A stretch of 64,000 bases of DNA, from positions 1,612,001 to 1,676,000 of the forward strand of contig JNLK01000001.1 in assembly GCA_000703065.1 (NCBI GenBank). Reading direction: 5' to 3'. Source of the stretch: Lachnospiraceae bacterium AC2029. Lineage in GTDB: Bacteria; Bacillota; Clostridia; Lachnospirales; Lachnospiraceae. The notes under the pieces were generated by a model. The model saw only the letters and a list, made by a program, of their open reading frames with translations. It was not told the DNA's origin and did not search any database. The position numbers and the translations under genes are program-made. Of the stretch, positions 52,251 to 59,948 are shown piece after piece. Numbering within the stretch: the first letter of the stretch is position 1; each line of letters begins with the position of its first letter.

Positions 52251-52349
52251 ATTTGCGAAGCAAATCGGGCGCCTGCACAAACGCCTTTGCGTTTGTGCCA
52301 TAAGCATATCGGCTCGGTAAAGCACCGTAAGGTGCTTAGCCGAGCCGAT
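52251..52349. repeat. Triple-hairpin intergenic repeat between plsC and GH3
   Basis: Three hairpins lie in series: ATTTGC/GCAAAT (52251-52265), GCACAAACGC/GCGTTTGTGC (52275-52298) and ATCGGCTCGG...CCGAGCCGAT with inner AGCACC/GGTGCT (52308-52349). The last matches 24785-24826. It lies between converging genes and may terminate both. Confidence 0.8.
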
Positions 52350-52395
52350 TGCGTCTATGATGATCAGGAGGGATAGGTCTGTCCCTCTGTCATAT

Positions 52396-54645
52396 TTACA
52401 GTTGACTCTCCACATGTTTCTTCAGAGCTTCGCAGATTTCCTCGATCTCCTCATTGGTGATGGGCATGAAGCTTCGCATGGAATGGATCGGCATGAAGCG
52501 GATAACAGCCTCCGTCATCGCATCTACTTCCCCGTTTTCAGGGCCGAAACGGCTTAAATACTTCTTTATCAGCTCCAGAGTGAATTCTCTGGTGTACGGA
52601 CTGCCCAGAAGCTCGCCCAGCTGAACATCCATATCGATGAGCGGCGGCTTCTCCTTGCTGCCGATGATCCTTACCTCCACCGTGTACTCAATGTCGCGGG
52701 AGGATCTGCCCACCTCAATGGTATATGCCCCATTTGCGGCATACCAGTCTCCCTGCTCCACATCATACCAGGCAAATGCCCTCTTATCCAGGACAAACTG
52801 GGCTGTTTTGGTTTCACCCGGTTCCAGAGCCAGCTTGCAGAAGCCCTTCAGCTCGTGTACCGGGCGGATGGTGCTTCCGGTCCGGTCAGCCACGTAAAGC
52901 TGCACGATCTCCTTACCGGCCCGGTCTCCGATATTCGTTACATCCACGGATACCGTCACCCCTTCTTCCGCAGTGAAGCTTTCACGGCTGACCCGTAGAT
53001 TGCTGTAACGGAATTCGGTGTAGGACAGTCCATAGCCGAAGGGGAAACGCACTGCCATCTGCTTTGTATCATAGTAGCGGTAGCCCACAAAGAGCCCCTC
53101 CGCATAGTTGATCTTGTGAGCCGCACCCGGGAAATTCAGGTAGCTGGGGTTGTCCGAAAGCTTTATGGGGAAGCTCTCCGCCAGCTTGCCGGAGGGGTTC
53201 ACCTTCCCGTAAAGCACATCCATTACCGCCTCACCGACACCCTCTCCTCCGAGATAGGCCTCCACGATGCCTGCAACACTGTCTGCCCACGGAAGCTCTA
53301 CGGGAGCACCGTTGTGAAGCACCACGACGACCGGCTTTCCGGTCTTGATCAGCTGCTCGATCAGATGATTCTGACACGCGGGAAGCTGCATATGCTCCCT
53401 GTCGTAGCTCTCGGATTCGAAGCTCTCCGGAAGTCCCGCAAATACCACGATCTTGTCTGCTTCCCCGGCAGCAGCAAGGGCTTCCGTCTGAAGCTCCTCT
53501 TCGATCTCGTCCTTCGTATCGGAAAATCCGCGATTATAGGTAAAGCTGCCGTAACGCTCTGCCAGAGACAGCGCCGATACCACCCGGAAGCTTTCGATGT
53601 GAGAGCTTCCGCCTCCCTGATATCTGGGGTTCTCTGCAAATCCGCCGATCAGGGCCACCTTCTCCTCACCGGAGAGAGGAAGAACCTTCCCATCATTCTT
53701 CAGAAGAACGATGCATTCACGGGCAACATCCGCAGCCTTTGCATGATCCGCTTCACGGACAAAGGTCTCCTCATGCTTTGCTGCATAGAACCGGTCGATC
53801 AAACGGAGGACATTTGTTACTGCCGTATCCAGATCCTCTTCGGAAAGAGTTCCGTCCTGTACGGCCTTGCAGATACGCTTCACATTTGTCCCGTTACTGC
53901 CCGGCATCTCCAGATCCAGTCCGGCAGCGACACCCTTCACCCGGTCGCCCACGGCACCCCAATCCGACATCACTAGGCCGTCGAAGCCCCATTCGTCGCG
54001 GAGCACCTGCTTCAGCAGCCAGGGATTCTCAGAGGAATAAACTCCGTTGATCTTATTATAGGAGCACATTACAGTCCAGGGCTGTGCCTCCTTTATTGCC
54101 ATCTCAAAGGCCGGAAGATAGATCTCACGAAGCGTCCGTTCATCCACCTCGGCACTGCTGTACATCCGCTCATATTCCTGATTGTTTGCGGCAAAATGCT
54201 TGATGGATGTTCCGATGCCTTCTGCCTGTACACCGCGGATCATGGCAGTTGACATTTTCCCTGCCACATACGGATCCTCGGATATATACTCAAAGTTCCG
54301 TCCGCAGAGGGGGGAACGCTTGATGTTAACTGCAGGTCCCAGGAGAACGGCCACATCCTCCGCCTGGCATTCTTTACCCAGGTCGTGTCCCATTTCCTCC
54401 ATCAGCTCCGTATCAAAGCTACAGGCTGTGGCACAGGCTGCAGGGAAGCAGACTGCGGTAATGGTAGACATTTCTTCTTTCCCGGGAACAATGTCCATCT
54501 TTCTGAGTCCGTGAGGACCGTCACTGACCTGGATCTTCGGAACCGAAAGCTCCGGAAAGTCCTGGGTCCACCAGAAACCGACGCCTTCCACAATATGTGC
54601 TTTCTCTTCCAATGTCATTTTCTTTACGATTGCGTCAACCTCCAT
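52396..54645 (-). CDS. GH3 beta-glucosidase-type glycoside hydrolase
   Basis: The 749-residue enzyme has a GH3 TIM barrel with the nucleophile Asp228 in GLVMSDWGAV. The substrate loop is KHFAANNQE, the second (beta/alpha) domain runs about 300-540, and a C-terminal fibronectin-III-like domain spans about 560-680. No signal peptide is present, so it acts on imported oligosaccharides, probably beta-glucosides or xylosides. The start follows GGAGGTAATTGT. The last about 60 residues beyond the Fn3 domain are a family-variable tail. Confidence 0.92.
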   Translation of the reverse strand: MEVDAIVKKMTLEEKAHIVEGVGFWWTQDFPELSVPKIQVSDGPHGLRKMDIVPGKEEMSTITAVCFPAACATACSFDTELMEEMGHDLGKECQAEDVAVLLGPAVNIKRSPLCGRNFEYISEDPYVAGKMSTAMIRGVQAEGIGTSIKHFAANNQEYERMYSSAEVDERTLREIYLPAFEMAIKEAQPWTVMCSYNKINGVYSSENPWLLKQVLRDEWGFDGLVMSDWGAVGDRVKGVAAGLDLEMPGSNGTNVKRICKAVQDGTLSEEDLDTAVTNVLRLIDRFYAAKHEETFVREADHAKAADVARECIVLLKNDGKVLPLSGEEKVALIGGFAENPRYQGGGSSHIESFRVVSALSLAERYGSFTYNRGFSDTKDEIEEELQTEALAAAGEADKIVVFAGLPESFESESYDREHMQLPACQNHLIEQLIKTGKPVVVVLHNGAPVELPWADSVAGIVEAYLGGEGVGEAVMDVLYGKVNPSGKLAESFPIKLSDNPSYLNFPGAAHKINYAEGLFVGYRYYDTKQMAVRFPFGYGLSYTEFRYSNLRVSRESFTAEEGVTVSVDVTNIGDRAGKEIVQLYVADRTGSTIRPVHELKGFCKLALEPGETKTAQFVLDKRAFAWYDVEQGDWYAANGAYTIEVGRSSRDIEYTVEVRIIGSKEKPPLIDMDVQLGELLGSPYTREFTLELIKKYLSRFGPENGEVDAMTEAVIRFMPIHSMRSFMPITNEEIEEICEALKKHVESQL

Positions 54646-54770
54646 ACAATTACCTCCGATCGCGCTCTTGTACTGTTATTGCTACCCTTTCCCCCACTTT
54701 ACTGCAGTTTCTTCTGCTGTTCTATCAATCCTTTGCCAAAAAATGTCATATTTCTTAACTTTTTGCATTC

Positions 54771-55736
54771 CTATATTTCCATACCAAGCAGCAGACGTGC
54801 ATACGCGGATTCCTCCGTCATCCCGTGAACGGGGCGCGCCCCCGCCTCCAGCAGCTCCTGCGTGGTCTCATAGTTATAGTTCTCCGGATCACAGGGGAGG
54901 ATGTAGAGGGTCACCCCCACATTTTTGCATCGCTCTGCAAATGCAGTCAGTTCCTTCGGTGCCGTGGAGGAGTGATACAACGTATGGAGGACCGCACGGA
55001 TGCCCTCCAGAGAGAAATTCTCATAGCGGATCCCCACATAGGGATGGATCTTCAGGACATTCGGGCGCAGCCGGATCTCAGGGACCTTCCAGGATGTATT
55101 CCTCACCTGCACCCCGCCGGTGTCCGACCGGTACCGGTTCCCTTCCTTCTCCAACGCGATCATCCCCGTACTGAAGAAATCATCAGACCCGGGCTCGCAC
55201 TGCCGAAGCTCCCTGCCCCGGTGAAGGTACATGACCCCATCCGAGTTTTTGTACGTTATGTAAACCGAGCCGGCTGCGGAAGCATCCGTCTCCGGACTCC
55301 TCCTCATAGCCACATCCATCGTCGCCAGGAAATTCTCCGTGGCATTGCTCTCCGGATCCTCCGGCGGCCGCTGGCTTGCAACCAGAAAGACCGGTACAGG
55401 ACAGCGATACAGTGCCTCATCCAAAAATGCAGCAGTGTAAGCCAGCGTATCCGACCCATGGGTGATGGCAACCACATCATAGGACTGCAGGTCCTCTTCC
55501 CTGAGACAGTCCAGGAGCTGCTCCCAATGGGACAGAGTCATATGCTCACTCAGCACCTGATAGGGCGTTCGGATCTCCGCACGGATCGAAAGCTCCGGCC
55601 GGGCCTCCCGCAACCTCTTCAGGATCAGAGGTTCCTGTCCGTCCCCCATCTGAAGGAGGGTTCTTTTCCCTGTTTCGGATACTGCCGTTCCGATGGTCCC
55701 ACCGGTCAGGATCAGTAAAAGTCTGCATGCTCTCAT
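54771..55736 (-). CDS. ansA: Type I asparaginase
   Basis: The 321-residue cytoplasmic enzyme has TGGTIG (Thr14 nucleophile) and ITHGSDTLAY (Thr92, Asp96), the two catalytic motifs of L-asparaginases. A full second domain follows. It hydrolyses asparagine to aspartate and ammonia. No signal peptide is visible. The start overlaps by four bases with the upstream C39-like gene, so the two are translationally coupled. Confidence 0.88.
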   Translation of the reverse strand: MRACRLLLILTGGTIGTAVSETGKRTLLQMGDGQEPLILKRLREARPELSIRAEIRTPYQVLSEHMTLSHWEQLLDCLREEDLQSYDVVAITHGSDTLAYTAAFLDEALYRCPVPVFLVASQRPPEDPESNATENFLATMDVAMRRSPETDASAAGSVYITYKNSDGVMYLHRGRELRQCEPGSDDFFSTGMIALEKEGNRYRSDTGGVQVRNTSWKVPEIRLRPNVLKIHPYVGIRYENFSLEGIRAVLHTLYHSSTAPKELTAFAERCKNVGVTLYILPCDPENYNYETTQELLEAGARPVHGMTEESAYARLLLGMEI

Positions 55737-56650
55737 ACGCTCTTCCTCCGAATATATAGAATGTTGCTGAACAGGAAGTTGTCATTCTTCCGGACGAATT
55801 CCCTGTACTCGTTAAAGTTTACATAATATTTCTCGCCCCAGGAGGAGATCTCCATCATTCCGACTCCGGAAGACTTCGATACATCCCGGCCTGCAGTGTC
55901 CGGCGCACTCCCGTCTGCCGTATCCGGCGCACCCCGGCCTGCTACGTCCGGCGCACTCCCGTCTGCCGTATCCGACACACCCCGGCCTGCTACGTCCGGC
56001 GCACTCCCGTCTGCCGTATCCGACACACCCCGGCCTGCCACGTCCGATGGCTCCCATCCGGTCACCGTCACATAGTGATCCTTCATTCCGGAGCTTCTCT
56101 CATAGTCCTTCCCATCCTTCCTCCGGTACAGCGGCAGACGCTCACTCTTATGCCGGAAGCAGGGACCGACCGAAAGCAGCACCGGGATATCCGTCTGCAG
56201 CATCTCCCGGATCCTTCGCTCCAGCTTCCGCCCGGACATGCCCCATCTGGCACGAAAGGGAAGACCCTCCCGCCGGAACATCCGGTTCATCCGCCTGGAG
56301 AGCCCGAACCCCGTGATCCCAAGGGAACTCTTCACCGGAAAATCCTTCTGCACGGTCTCGATATTTGCAAGGTATTCTTCCTTCGTAAGTGCTTCCCCCG
56401 TATCCTTCCTCAGATACCGCAGGATATCCGCAGCCGCGATCAGTCCGCAGCCATAGGACCGGGCCACCTCGGAGGACAGCCAGGACTGGTCTCCGCCGTA
56501 GGTCACACGTCCTCGTTCCTCCGTCACTGTCACATAGGAGCGCTGCAGCTGTATTCTGTTCTGATCCGTTACCGCCATTTGCATGTCCTCCCGCATCCTG
56601 CAGATTCTGCGGAATGTCGTCCGTTGCCAAAATCCGGTGAGTTCTGCCAT
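55733..56650 (-). CDS. Papain-like/C39-type cysteine peptidase-like protein with coding minisatellite
   Basis: The 305-residue protein has SYGCGLIAAADIL (Cys68) and KDHYVTVTGW (His192), the Cys/His pattern of C39-like papain-fold proteins. The expected Asp/Asn after the second beta strand is EISSWG here, so activity is uncertain. Residues 203-256 are 3.3 copies of a 16-residue repeat (DVAGRGVSDTADGSAP). They come from 48-bp direct repeats inserted between the His motif and the last strands. The first Met (56650) or Met20 could start translation. It is coupled to ansA by ATGA overlap. Confidence 0.7.
   Translation of the reverse strand: MAELTGFWQRTTFRRICRMREDMQMAVTDQNRIQLQRSYVTVTEERGRVTYGGDQSWLSSEVARSYGCGLIAAADILRYLRKDTGEALTKEEYLANIETVQKDFPVKSSLGITGFGLSRRMNRMFRREGLPFRARWGMSGRKLERRIREMLQTDIPVLLSVGPCFRHKSERLPLYRRKDGKDYERSSGMKDHYVTVTGWEPSDVAGRGVSDTADGSAPDVAGRGVSDTADGSAPDVAGRGAPDTADGSAPDTAGRDVSKSSGVGMMEISSWGEKYYVNFNEYREFVRKNDNFLFSNILYIRRKSV
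55880..56045 (-). repeat. 48-bp tandem repeat inside the C39-like gene
   Basis: About 3.3 copies of a 48-bp unit (one codon set for 16 residues) are present, with two adjacent units identical except for single bases. The unit length is a multiple of three, so copy changes would keep the frame. Confidence 0.85.
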
Positions 56651-56824
56651 ATGCAGCTCGAGAATTCCGCGAAAAACCGAAACGATAGGATTCTTTGCTG
56701 GATTTTCCTCACCGGATGTATTACAATATGAACCGCACTCGGTTCAGATGATCCGAAGCACGTGAGTCGCGCTGCCCGGACATTTTGACCCTGTCATCAT
56801 AATTATACAATTTGGAGGAAGGAA

Positions 56825-57229
56825 ATGGTAGAACAGATTTCAATCTTTGCCGAAAACAGGAAGGGTTCCATGAGGGAGATCACAGAGCTCCTGACGAACA
56901 ACAGCCTGAACATATACTGTGCCATCACTAACGACAGTGCGGAGTATGGTATCGTACGTCTTCTGGTGGATGAAACGGAGCGCGCGTTTAAGCTCCTGAA
57001 GGAAAATGGGTTCACCTGCAAGGTATCCCGCGTCATCGGCGTAAAGATCCCGGACGATGTAGGAAGCCTGAACAAGCTTCTGACGGATATCGAGGACAGC
57101 AACATCAACCTGGATTATCTGTATGTATCCTACAGCCGTGAGGATGCAACTCCCGTTGCGATCCTGCATGCATCAGGATATGCTGAGGTGGAGGCATGCC
57201 TGAAGAACCGCGGATACGAGATGATCTAA
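56825..57229 (+). CDS. Tandem ACT-domain protein
   Basis: The 134-residue protein consists of two ACT domains (about 4-65 and 70-132). The first starts ISIFAENRKGSMREIT; the second includes VKIPDDVGSLNKLLTDIEDSNINLDYLYV. Such stand-alone proteins bind amino acids or act as regulatory subunits. The start follows GGAGGAAGGAA. It is alone and converges with the DAHP synthase gene across a shared terminator. The ligand is unknown. Confidence 0.85.
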   Translation: MVEQISIFAENRKGSMREITELLTNNSLNIYCAITNDSAEYGIVRLLVDETERAFKLLKENGFTCKVSRVIGVKIPDDVGSLNKLLTDIEDSNINLDYLYVSYSREDATPVAILHASGYAEVEACLKNRGYEMI

Positions 57230-57251
57230 TCATCGGCACCATTCGCCGCCT

Positions 57252-57420
57252 GCGTCCGCCGCGCCTTCGGCGCTTTCGATGGCGGCGGTCGTTCGCAGAC
57301 TCTGCTTCGCAGATTGTTATTCGCCGACGGCGTCCGCCGACCGCCATCCGGCCGCTTCGCGTCCGTCGCGCCTTCGGCGCTTCTGATGGCGGCGGTCGTT
57401 CGCAGACTCTGCTTCGCAGA
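57252..57420. repeat. GC-rich 62-bp direct repeat after the ACT gene
   Basis: Copies at 57252-57313 and 57359-57420 differ at three positions and are 107 bases apart. Each contains several palindromic words (GCGCCTTCGGCGC, TCTGCTTCGCAGA). No gene is supported in this stretch. Confidence 0.85.
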
Positions 57421-57424
57421 GTTT

Positions 57425-57484
57425 CGGCATATGAAAAAAGCACCTGTTTCATGCAAGCATGACAGGTGCTTTTTTCATATGCCG
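57425..57484. terminator. Bidirectional terminator between ACT and DAHP synthase genes
   Basis: A perfect inverted repeat has 23-base arms (57425-57447 and 57462-57484) around a 14-base loop. Each arm contains GCACCTGT and a run of six A or T. In either direction the stem ends in T residues, so it can serve both converging genes. Confidence 0.85.
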
Positions 57485-57495
57485 ACGGCGAATAA

Positions 57496-58527
57496 CTATA
57501 GCTCTTCGGCCAGATCGAGAATCAGTCTTTCCGTCTTCTCCCAGCCAAGGCAGGGGTCGGTGATGGACTTTCCGTAGATGCCCTCTCCGATCTTCTGAGC
57601 TCCGTCCTCGATGTAGCTCTCGATCATGAGACCCTTTACCAGCTTCCGGATATCCTCAGATACCTTGCGGCTGTGAAGAACATCCTTTGCGATACGGATC
57701 TGCTCCAGATACTTCTTTCCCGAGTTGGCGTGGTTTGTATCCACGATGCAGGCCGGATTTACAAGCTCCGACTTCTCTGCATATGCATCCAGCAGAAGGC
57801 GAAGATCCTCGTAATGATAGTTCGGATGACTGCGTCCGAACTTATCCACGGAACCACGCATGATGGCGTGAGCCAGCGGATTGCCCGGAGTCTCAACCTC
57901 CCAGCCGCGATACAGGAATTTCTGTGTGCTCTGTGCCGCAATAATGGAATTCATCATAACGGACATGTCACCGCCGGTGGGATTCTTCATACCGACCGGA
58001 ATTCCGATACCGCTGGCTACCAGACGATGCTGCTGATCCTCCACGGAACGCGCACCGATGGCCACGTAGGACAGCAGATCCGACAGATACCGGTGATTCT
58101 CGGGATAGAGCATTTCCTCCGCACAGGTAAAGCCGGTCTCGCGAACGACCCGTGCATGCATCTCACGGATGGAAATGATTCCGTTCAGCAGATCCTCCTT
58201 GCCCTCCGGATCCGGCTGATGCAGCATACCCTTGTATCCGATACCCGTGGTTCTGGGCTTGTTCGTATATACACGCGGGATGATGAAGATCTTGTCCTGA
58301 ACCTTCTCAGCCACCTTTGCCAGACGATGCATGTAATCCAGGACCGCTTCCTCATTGTCAGCGGAGCAGGGACCGATGATCAGGAGGAACTTGTTGCTCT
58401 CTCCGGTGAAGATCCTTCGGATCTCCTCATCTCTCTTCTCCTTCGCTGCCGCGATCTCCGCGGAAATGGGAAACTCTTCCTTAAGCTCCTGCGGTGTCGG
58501 TAATTTCCGAATGAATTTCATGTCCAT
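57496..58527 (-). CDS. 3-deoxy-7-phosphoheptulonate (DAHP) synthase, class I
   Basis: The 343-residue enzyme has IIGPCSADNEE, RVYTNKPRTTGIGYKG, VAIGARSVEDQQHR, GMKNPTGG and IVDTNHANSGK, the PEP/erythrose-4-phosphate and metal site motifs of AroF/G/H-type DAHP synthases. It catalyses the first step of aromatic amino acid synthesis. The start follows GAGG. A truncated duplicate of its first codons lies upstream at 58561-58640. No other aro gene is in the window. A shared terminator lies 12 bases past the stop. Confidence 0.95.
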   Translation of the reverse strand: MDMKFIRKLPTPQELKEEFPISAEIAAAKEKRDEEIRRIFTGESNKFLLIIGPCSADNEEAVLDYMHRLAKVAEKVQDKIFIIPRVYTNKPRTTGIGYKGMLHQPDPEGKEDLLNGIISIREMHARVVRETGFTCAEEMLYPENHRYLSDLLSYVAIGARSVEDQQHRLVASGIGIPVGMKNPTGGDMSVMMNSIIAAQSTQKFLYRGWEVETPGNPLAHAIMRGSVDKFGRSHPNYHYEDLRLLLDAYAEKSELVNPACIVDTNHANSGKKYLEQIRIAKDVLHSRKVSEDIRKLVKGLMIESYIEDGAQKIGEGIYGKSITDPCLGWEKTERLILDLAEEL

Positions 58528-58560
58528 TTGTGTAACCTCATTTCTATCTTTTATTATTCT

Positions 58561-58640
58561 GAAGATCCTCGGATCTCCTCATCCCTGCTCCTTCGCTGCC
58601 GCGATCTTTGCGGAAATGGGGAACTCTTCCTTAAGACCCT
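58561..58640 (-). pseudogene. Partial duplicate of the DAHP synthase 5' region
   Basis: This 80-base stretch is about 85-90% identical to 58408-58495 inside the DAHP synthase start, with small deletions. It cannot be read in frame as a useful ORF. It lies between the DAHP synthase start and the exchanger stop. Confidence 0.8.
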
Positions 58641-58643
58641 GTG

Positions 58644-59642
58644 TCATCGTACGATCGCAAACGCCATATCCGCCGCATAAAGGATCACCATGAAGACGCC
58701 CTCTGCGCGTGTGATCTTCCGGTTGCTCAGGCAGAAATACAGTACCACCAGGCTGACAACCAGCAGATAGCTGATGTCACAGATGCTTGCAAGATTTACT
58801 CCGATGGGATGGATGGTCGCCGATAAACCCAGGATCAGCAGGATATTGAAAATGTTCGAGCCGATGACATTTCCGACTGCCATATCCACCTGACCCTTGT
58901 GAGCCGCCACGATGGAGGTCACCAGCTCCGGAAGGCTTGTTCCGAGAGCTACGATGGTAAGACCCACCAGCGTCTCCGTCATACCTGCTGCCAGTGCTAA
59001 ATTCTTGGCCCCGTACACCACGGCTTCGCCACCGCCTACGATACAGACGATACCCACCAGGATGAATACCACACATTTCCATGAAGGCATAGGCGTCGCA
59101 TCCAGGTCTTCCTCCGTCTTGTTCTTTTTGGCAGAACGCACCAGAAAGATCATGTAAACGATGAAGATCAGCAGAAGCACGATACCGCAGGTCCGGCTGA
59201 CCGTTCCTACCTCTGCTCGCATGGCCTCCGAGAGGGTTCCGTCCGTCACCAGGGTTCCTCCCAGCAATCCGGGAAGCCCGATGAAGAGCAGAAGCACAAC
59301 CGTGATCCCGAGATTGACGGGATAGTCCCTTTTAACGATCGATCTGCCCACCGGAACCGGGTGAATGATCGCGCAGATACCAAGTACCATCAGCAGATTA
59401 AAAAGGTTTGATCCGGCCACATTACTGATGGCGATCTCATTTGATCCACCGATGGCTGCGGCTGTACTTACCGCCAGCTCCGGCGCCGAGGTTCCCATGG
59501 CCACGATCGTAAGACCGATGATCACTCCCGGGATCCGGAACTTTCTGGCAACTGCCGCACTGCCTTCCACGAACCAGTCCGCTCCCTTGACCAGTGCCGC
59601 AAAGCCGACCAGCAGGAGCAATATATCCAATAGAATTTTCAT
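58644..59642 (-). CDS. Calcium/sodium antiporter (CaCA family)
   Basis: The 332-residue membrane protein has about ten helices in two inverted halves, with the alpha-repeat motifs GTSAPELAVS and GTSLPELVTS. It exchanges Ca2+ for Na+ at the cytoplasmic membrane. The ATG at 59642 follows GGAGGAACGTG. A promoter (TTGACG-17-TAGTCT, 59690-59718) lies upstream. Structured hairpins separate it from the upstream EAL gene. Confidence 0.92.
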   Translation of the reverse strand: MKILLDILLLLVGFAALVKGADWFVEGSAAVARKFRIPGVIIGLTIVAMGTSAPELAVSTAAAIGGSNEIAISNVAGSNLFNLLMVLGICAIIHPVPVGRSIVKRDYPVNLGITVVLLLFIGLPGLLGGTLVTDGTLSEAMRAEVGTVSRTCGIVLLLIFIVYMIFLVRSAKKNKTEEDLDATPMPSWKCVVFILVGIVCIVGGGEAVVYGAKNLALAAGMTETLVGLTIVALGTSLPELVTSIVAAHKGQVDMAVGNVIGSNIFNILLILGLSATIHPIGVNLASICDISYLLVVSLVVLYFCLSNRKITRAEGVFMVILYAADMAFAIVR

Positions 59643-59689
59643 CACGTTCCTCCATATTTATATGTGATGGAAAATGCAAACATGGATAT

Positions 59690-59718
59690 AGACTATTCCT
59701 TTTTGTGTAGAACGTCAA
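59690..59718 (-). promoter_or_regulatory. Candidate promoter of the Ca2+/Na+ antiporter gene
   Basis: TTGACG and TAGTCT on the minus strand are separated by 17 bases. The -10 is weak, so confidence is moderate. The rest of 59643-59810 is AT-rich and gene-free. Confidence 0.5.
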
Positions 59719-59818
59719 GCAAATTCCCTGCACGGAAACGAATCTAACGTTTTCGATCTGCCCGAATGCTTTATCACTTTACCGCATTAAATCGCAAAAG
59801 TCAAGTCTTTTTTTCGCG

Positions 59819-59938
59819 CCATCGAGTAGGAGGGGCCCCTCCTGCTCGATGGTCCGCGTTGCCCGGCAAATGCGTGTGCAGGCACACCCGCTTGCCGGGC
59901 GTATCGCGCCAAAACAGGGGTACGTTTCCGTACCCCTG
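59819..59938. other. Three consecutive hairpins, the last a terminator of the EAL gene
   Basis: 59819-59852 is a 34-base palindrome with one mismatched pair. 59861-59900 pairs GCCCGGCAA with TTGCCGGGC around an inner stem. 59915-59938 is CAGGGGTACG/CGTACCCCTG with a four-base loop and a T run on the minus strand, so it ends the EAL transcript. The first two have no assigned role. Confidence 0.75.
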
Positions 59939-59948
59939 CCGCATTTCA

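Noticed and set aside
57226-57456. Short minus-strand ORFs in the GC-rich repeat block
   Set aside because: They come from the 62-bp repeats, are Arg-rich and lack ribosome sites.
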